From NCBI RefSeq assembly GCF_023805295.1, contig NZ_JAMSHT010000001.1, positions 62,001 through 126,000 on the forward strand: a DNA stretch of 64,000 bases, written 5' to 3'. The notes under the pieces are model-generated. The model searched no databases and had not been told where the DNA came from. It saw nothing but the letters and a program-made list of their open reading frames with translations. The DNA comes from Sphingomicrobium sediminis (GTDB lineage: Bacteria; Pseudomonadota; Alphaproteobacteria; Sphingomonadales; Sphingomonadaceae). The translations under genes and the position numbers were made by a program. This document shows positions 63,517-64,000 of this stretch, piece by piece; positions within the stretch are counted from its first letter, which is position 1; each line of letters starts with the position of its first letter.

Positions 63517-64000
63517 GATTGGGTCTCCGGGAAGGGGGTCCAGGCCTCGCTATCGGGCAGCGGGGCGAATAGGGCATCGACCATCTCGTCGCTGACGCCC
63601 TGCGGCGTGGCGGGGTCGAACTTGGGCTCGTTATCCTTGTCGACGAGCAGGGCGCGCACGCCCTCGATGAAGTCGTGTGTCTTCACGACATTGCAGGCCA
63701 GCGCATATTCGTGGCGCATCTCGTCGGCGAAGTCCTCGCGCTCCGCACCTTCGCGAACGAGGCGGAGCGATACTTTGAGGCTCAAGGGCGACTTGGTGCC
63801 GATCGTATCGCGCTCGGCATCCGACCATTCGCTTTCGCCATTTTCGAGGCTCTCGCAGATTTCCTCGACGGTGCCATGCTGGAAATGCTTGGCAATGCGC
63901 AGCAGGTTTTCCTCGATCCGCGCTTCGGGCGGGGTCGAGGAGGCGTTGCCGAGCGCGCCCTGGAGGCGGGCCGGTTGCGCGACGATGCGCTCTTTCAACT
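63513..64000 (-). CDS. 3-hydroxyisobutyryl-CoA hydrolase, partial (C-terminal part)
   Basis: The visible 162 residues match the C-terminal half of the HIBCH (ECH_2) family: [59 protein letters not shown] and [18 protein letters not shown]. The N-terminus lies beyond the right edge. It releases 3-hydroxyisobutyrate from the CoA ester. Together with the two downstream genes it forms the valine-degradation route. Confidence 0.9.
   Translation of the reverse strand, partial: LKERIVAQPARLQGALGNASSTPPEARIEENLLRIAKHFQHGTVEEICESLENGESEWSDAERDTIGTKSPLSLKVSLRLVREGAEREDFADEMRHEYALACNVVKTHDFIEGVRALLVDKDNEPKFDPATPQGVSDEMVDALFAPLPDSEAWTPFPETQS

Noticed and set aside
1..64000. CRISPR arrays, insertion sequences, phage genes or rRNA
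   Set aside because: No repeated spacers, transposase motifs, integrase or rRNA signatures were seen on either strand.

Overview
The window looks like a chromosomal segment of an alphaproteobacterium of the order Sphingomonadales. The evidence is high GC throughout, the PrsK/PrsR regulator pair of the XrtA/PEP-CTERM system, a DUF4893 lipoprotein, an alphaproteobacterial Fur without the CxxC motif, a MucR regulator, an EcfG-type stress promoter, and the alphaproteobacterial gene order nfuA-tsaB-rimI-fur-plsC-miaB-phoH-ybeY-corC-lnt-metK-trmB-rimP-nusA-infB-rbfA-truB-rpsO-pnp. I see no insertion sequence, CRISPR array, prophage, rRNA or origin. One tRNA (Ala, CGC) is present. Coding is very dense: the largest gap between genes is about 200 bp, and no stretch over 300 bp lacks a gene.

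Left part, 1-33 kb (accessory and household genes). At the left edge is a minus-strand cluster: a chorismate mutase/class II DAHP synthase fusion, a stand-alone prephenate-dehydratase-like protein without an ACT domain, and a UDP-GlcNAc 2-epimerase (WecB) that runs off the window. Its 5' leader holds a possible 28-codon Phe/Tyr-containing leader peptide and a hairpin that masks the Shine-Dalgarno site of the fusion gene. Next come an NDUFS4-like complex I subunit, the helicase HrpB, a lipoprotein, a long-chain polyprenyl diphosphate synthase, an OmpR-type two-component system, a TetR regulator, a CPBP membrane protease, a PepSY-like protein, Uup, a serine beta-lactamase-like hydrolase behind a BlaI-like operator, PrsK/PrsR with a small FlbD-like protein, and an aldo/keto reductase. 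They are followed by a TonB-domain protein, an M20 amidohydrolase, a DUF4893 lipoprotein, 3-hydroxybutyrate dehydrogenase, a YpfJ metalloprotease, an unusual APC permease-EIIA-RCK_C fusion, a quinone-oxidoreductase-like MDR enzyme, an SWFG/DUF2171-like stress protein, tRNA-Ala, a TSUP transporter, a large VIT/vWA protein and a DUF411 protein.

Right part, 33-64 kb (conserved core). Nearly all minus-strand genes here belong to the ancestral translation, RNA-processing and envelope supercluster. It is broken by inserted blocks: a hypothetical gene, tdk, abgT and yceI between truB and rbfA; PQQ-dehydrogenase, peroxiredoxin, cysK and a small secreted protein between rimP and trmB; and a GGDEF protein between trmB and metK. 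At the right edge is a valine-degradation operon (3-hydroxyisobutyryl-CoA hydrolase, enoyl-CoA hydratase, mmsB).

Recurring layout features: consecutive minus-strand genes commonly overlap by ATGA/GTGA or TAATG-type junctions, and five of ten convergent gene pairs share one CTAG tetranucleotide that serves as the stop codon on both strands. The most unusual material is the aromatic-precursor cluster with its leader at 0-3 kb, the three-module permease at 24.5-26.5 kb, and the VIT/vWA protein carrying a stretch resembling a TonB-receptor plug.
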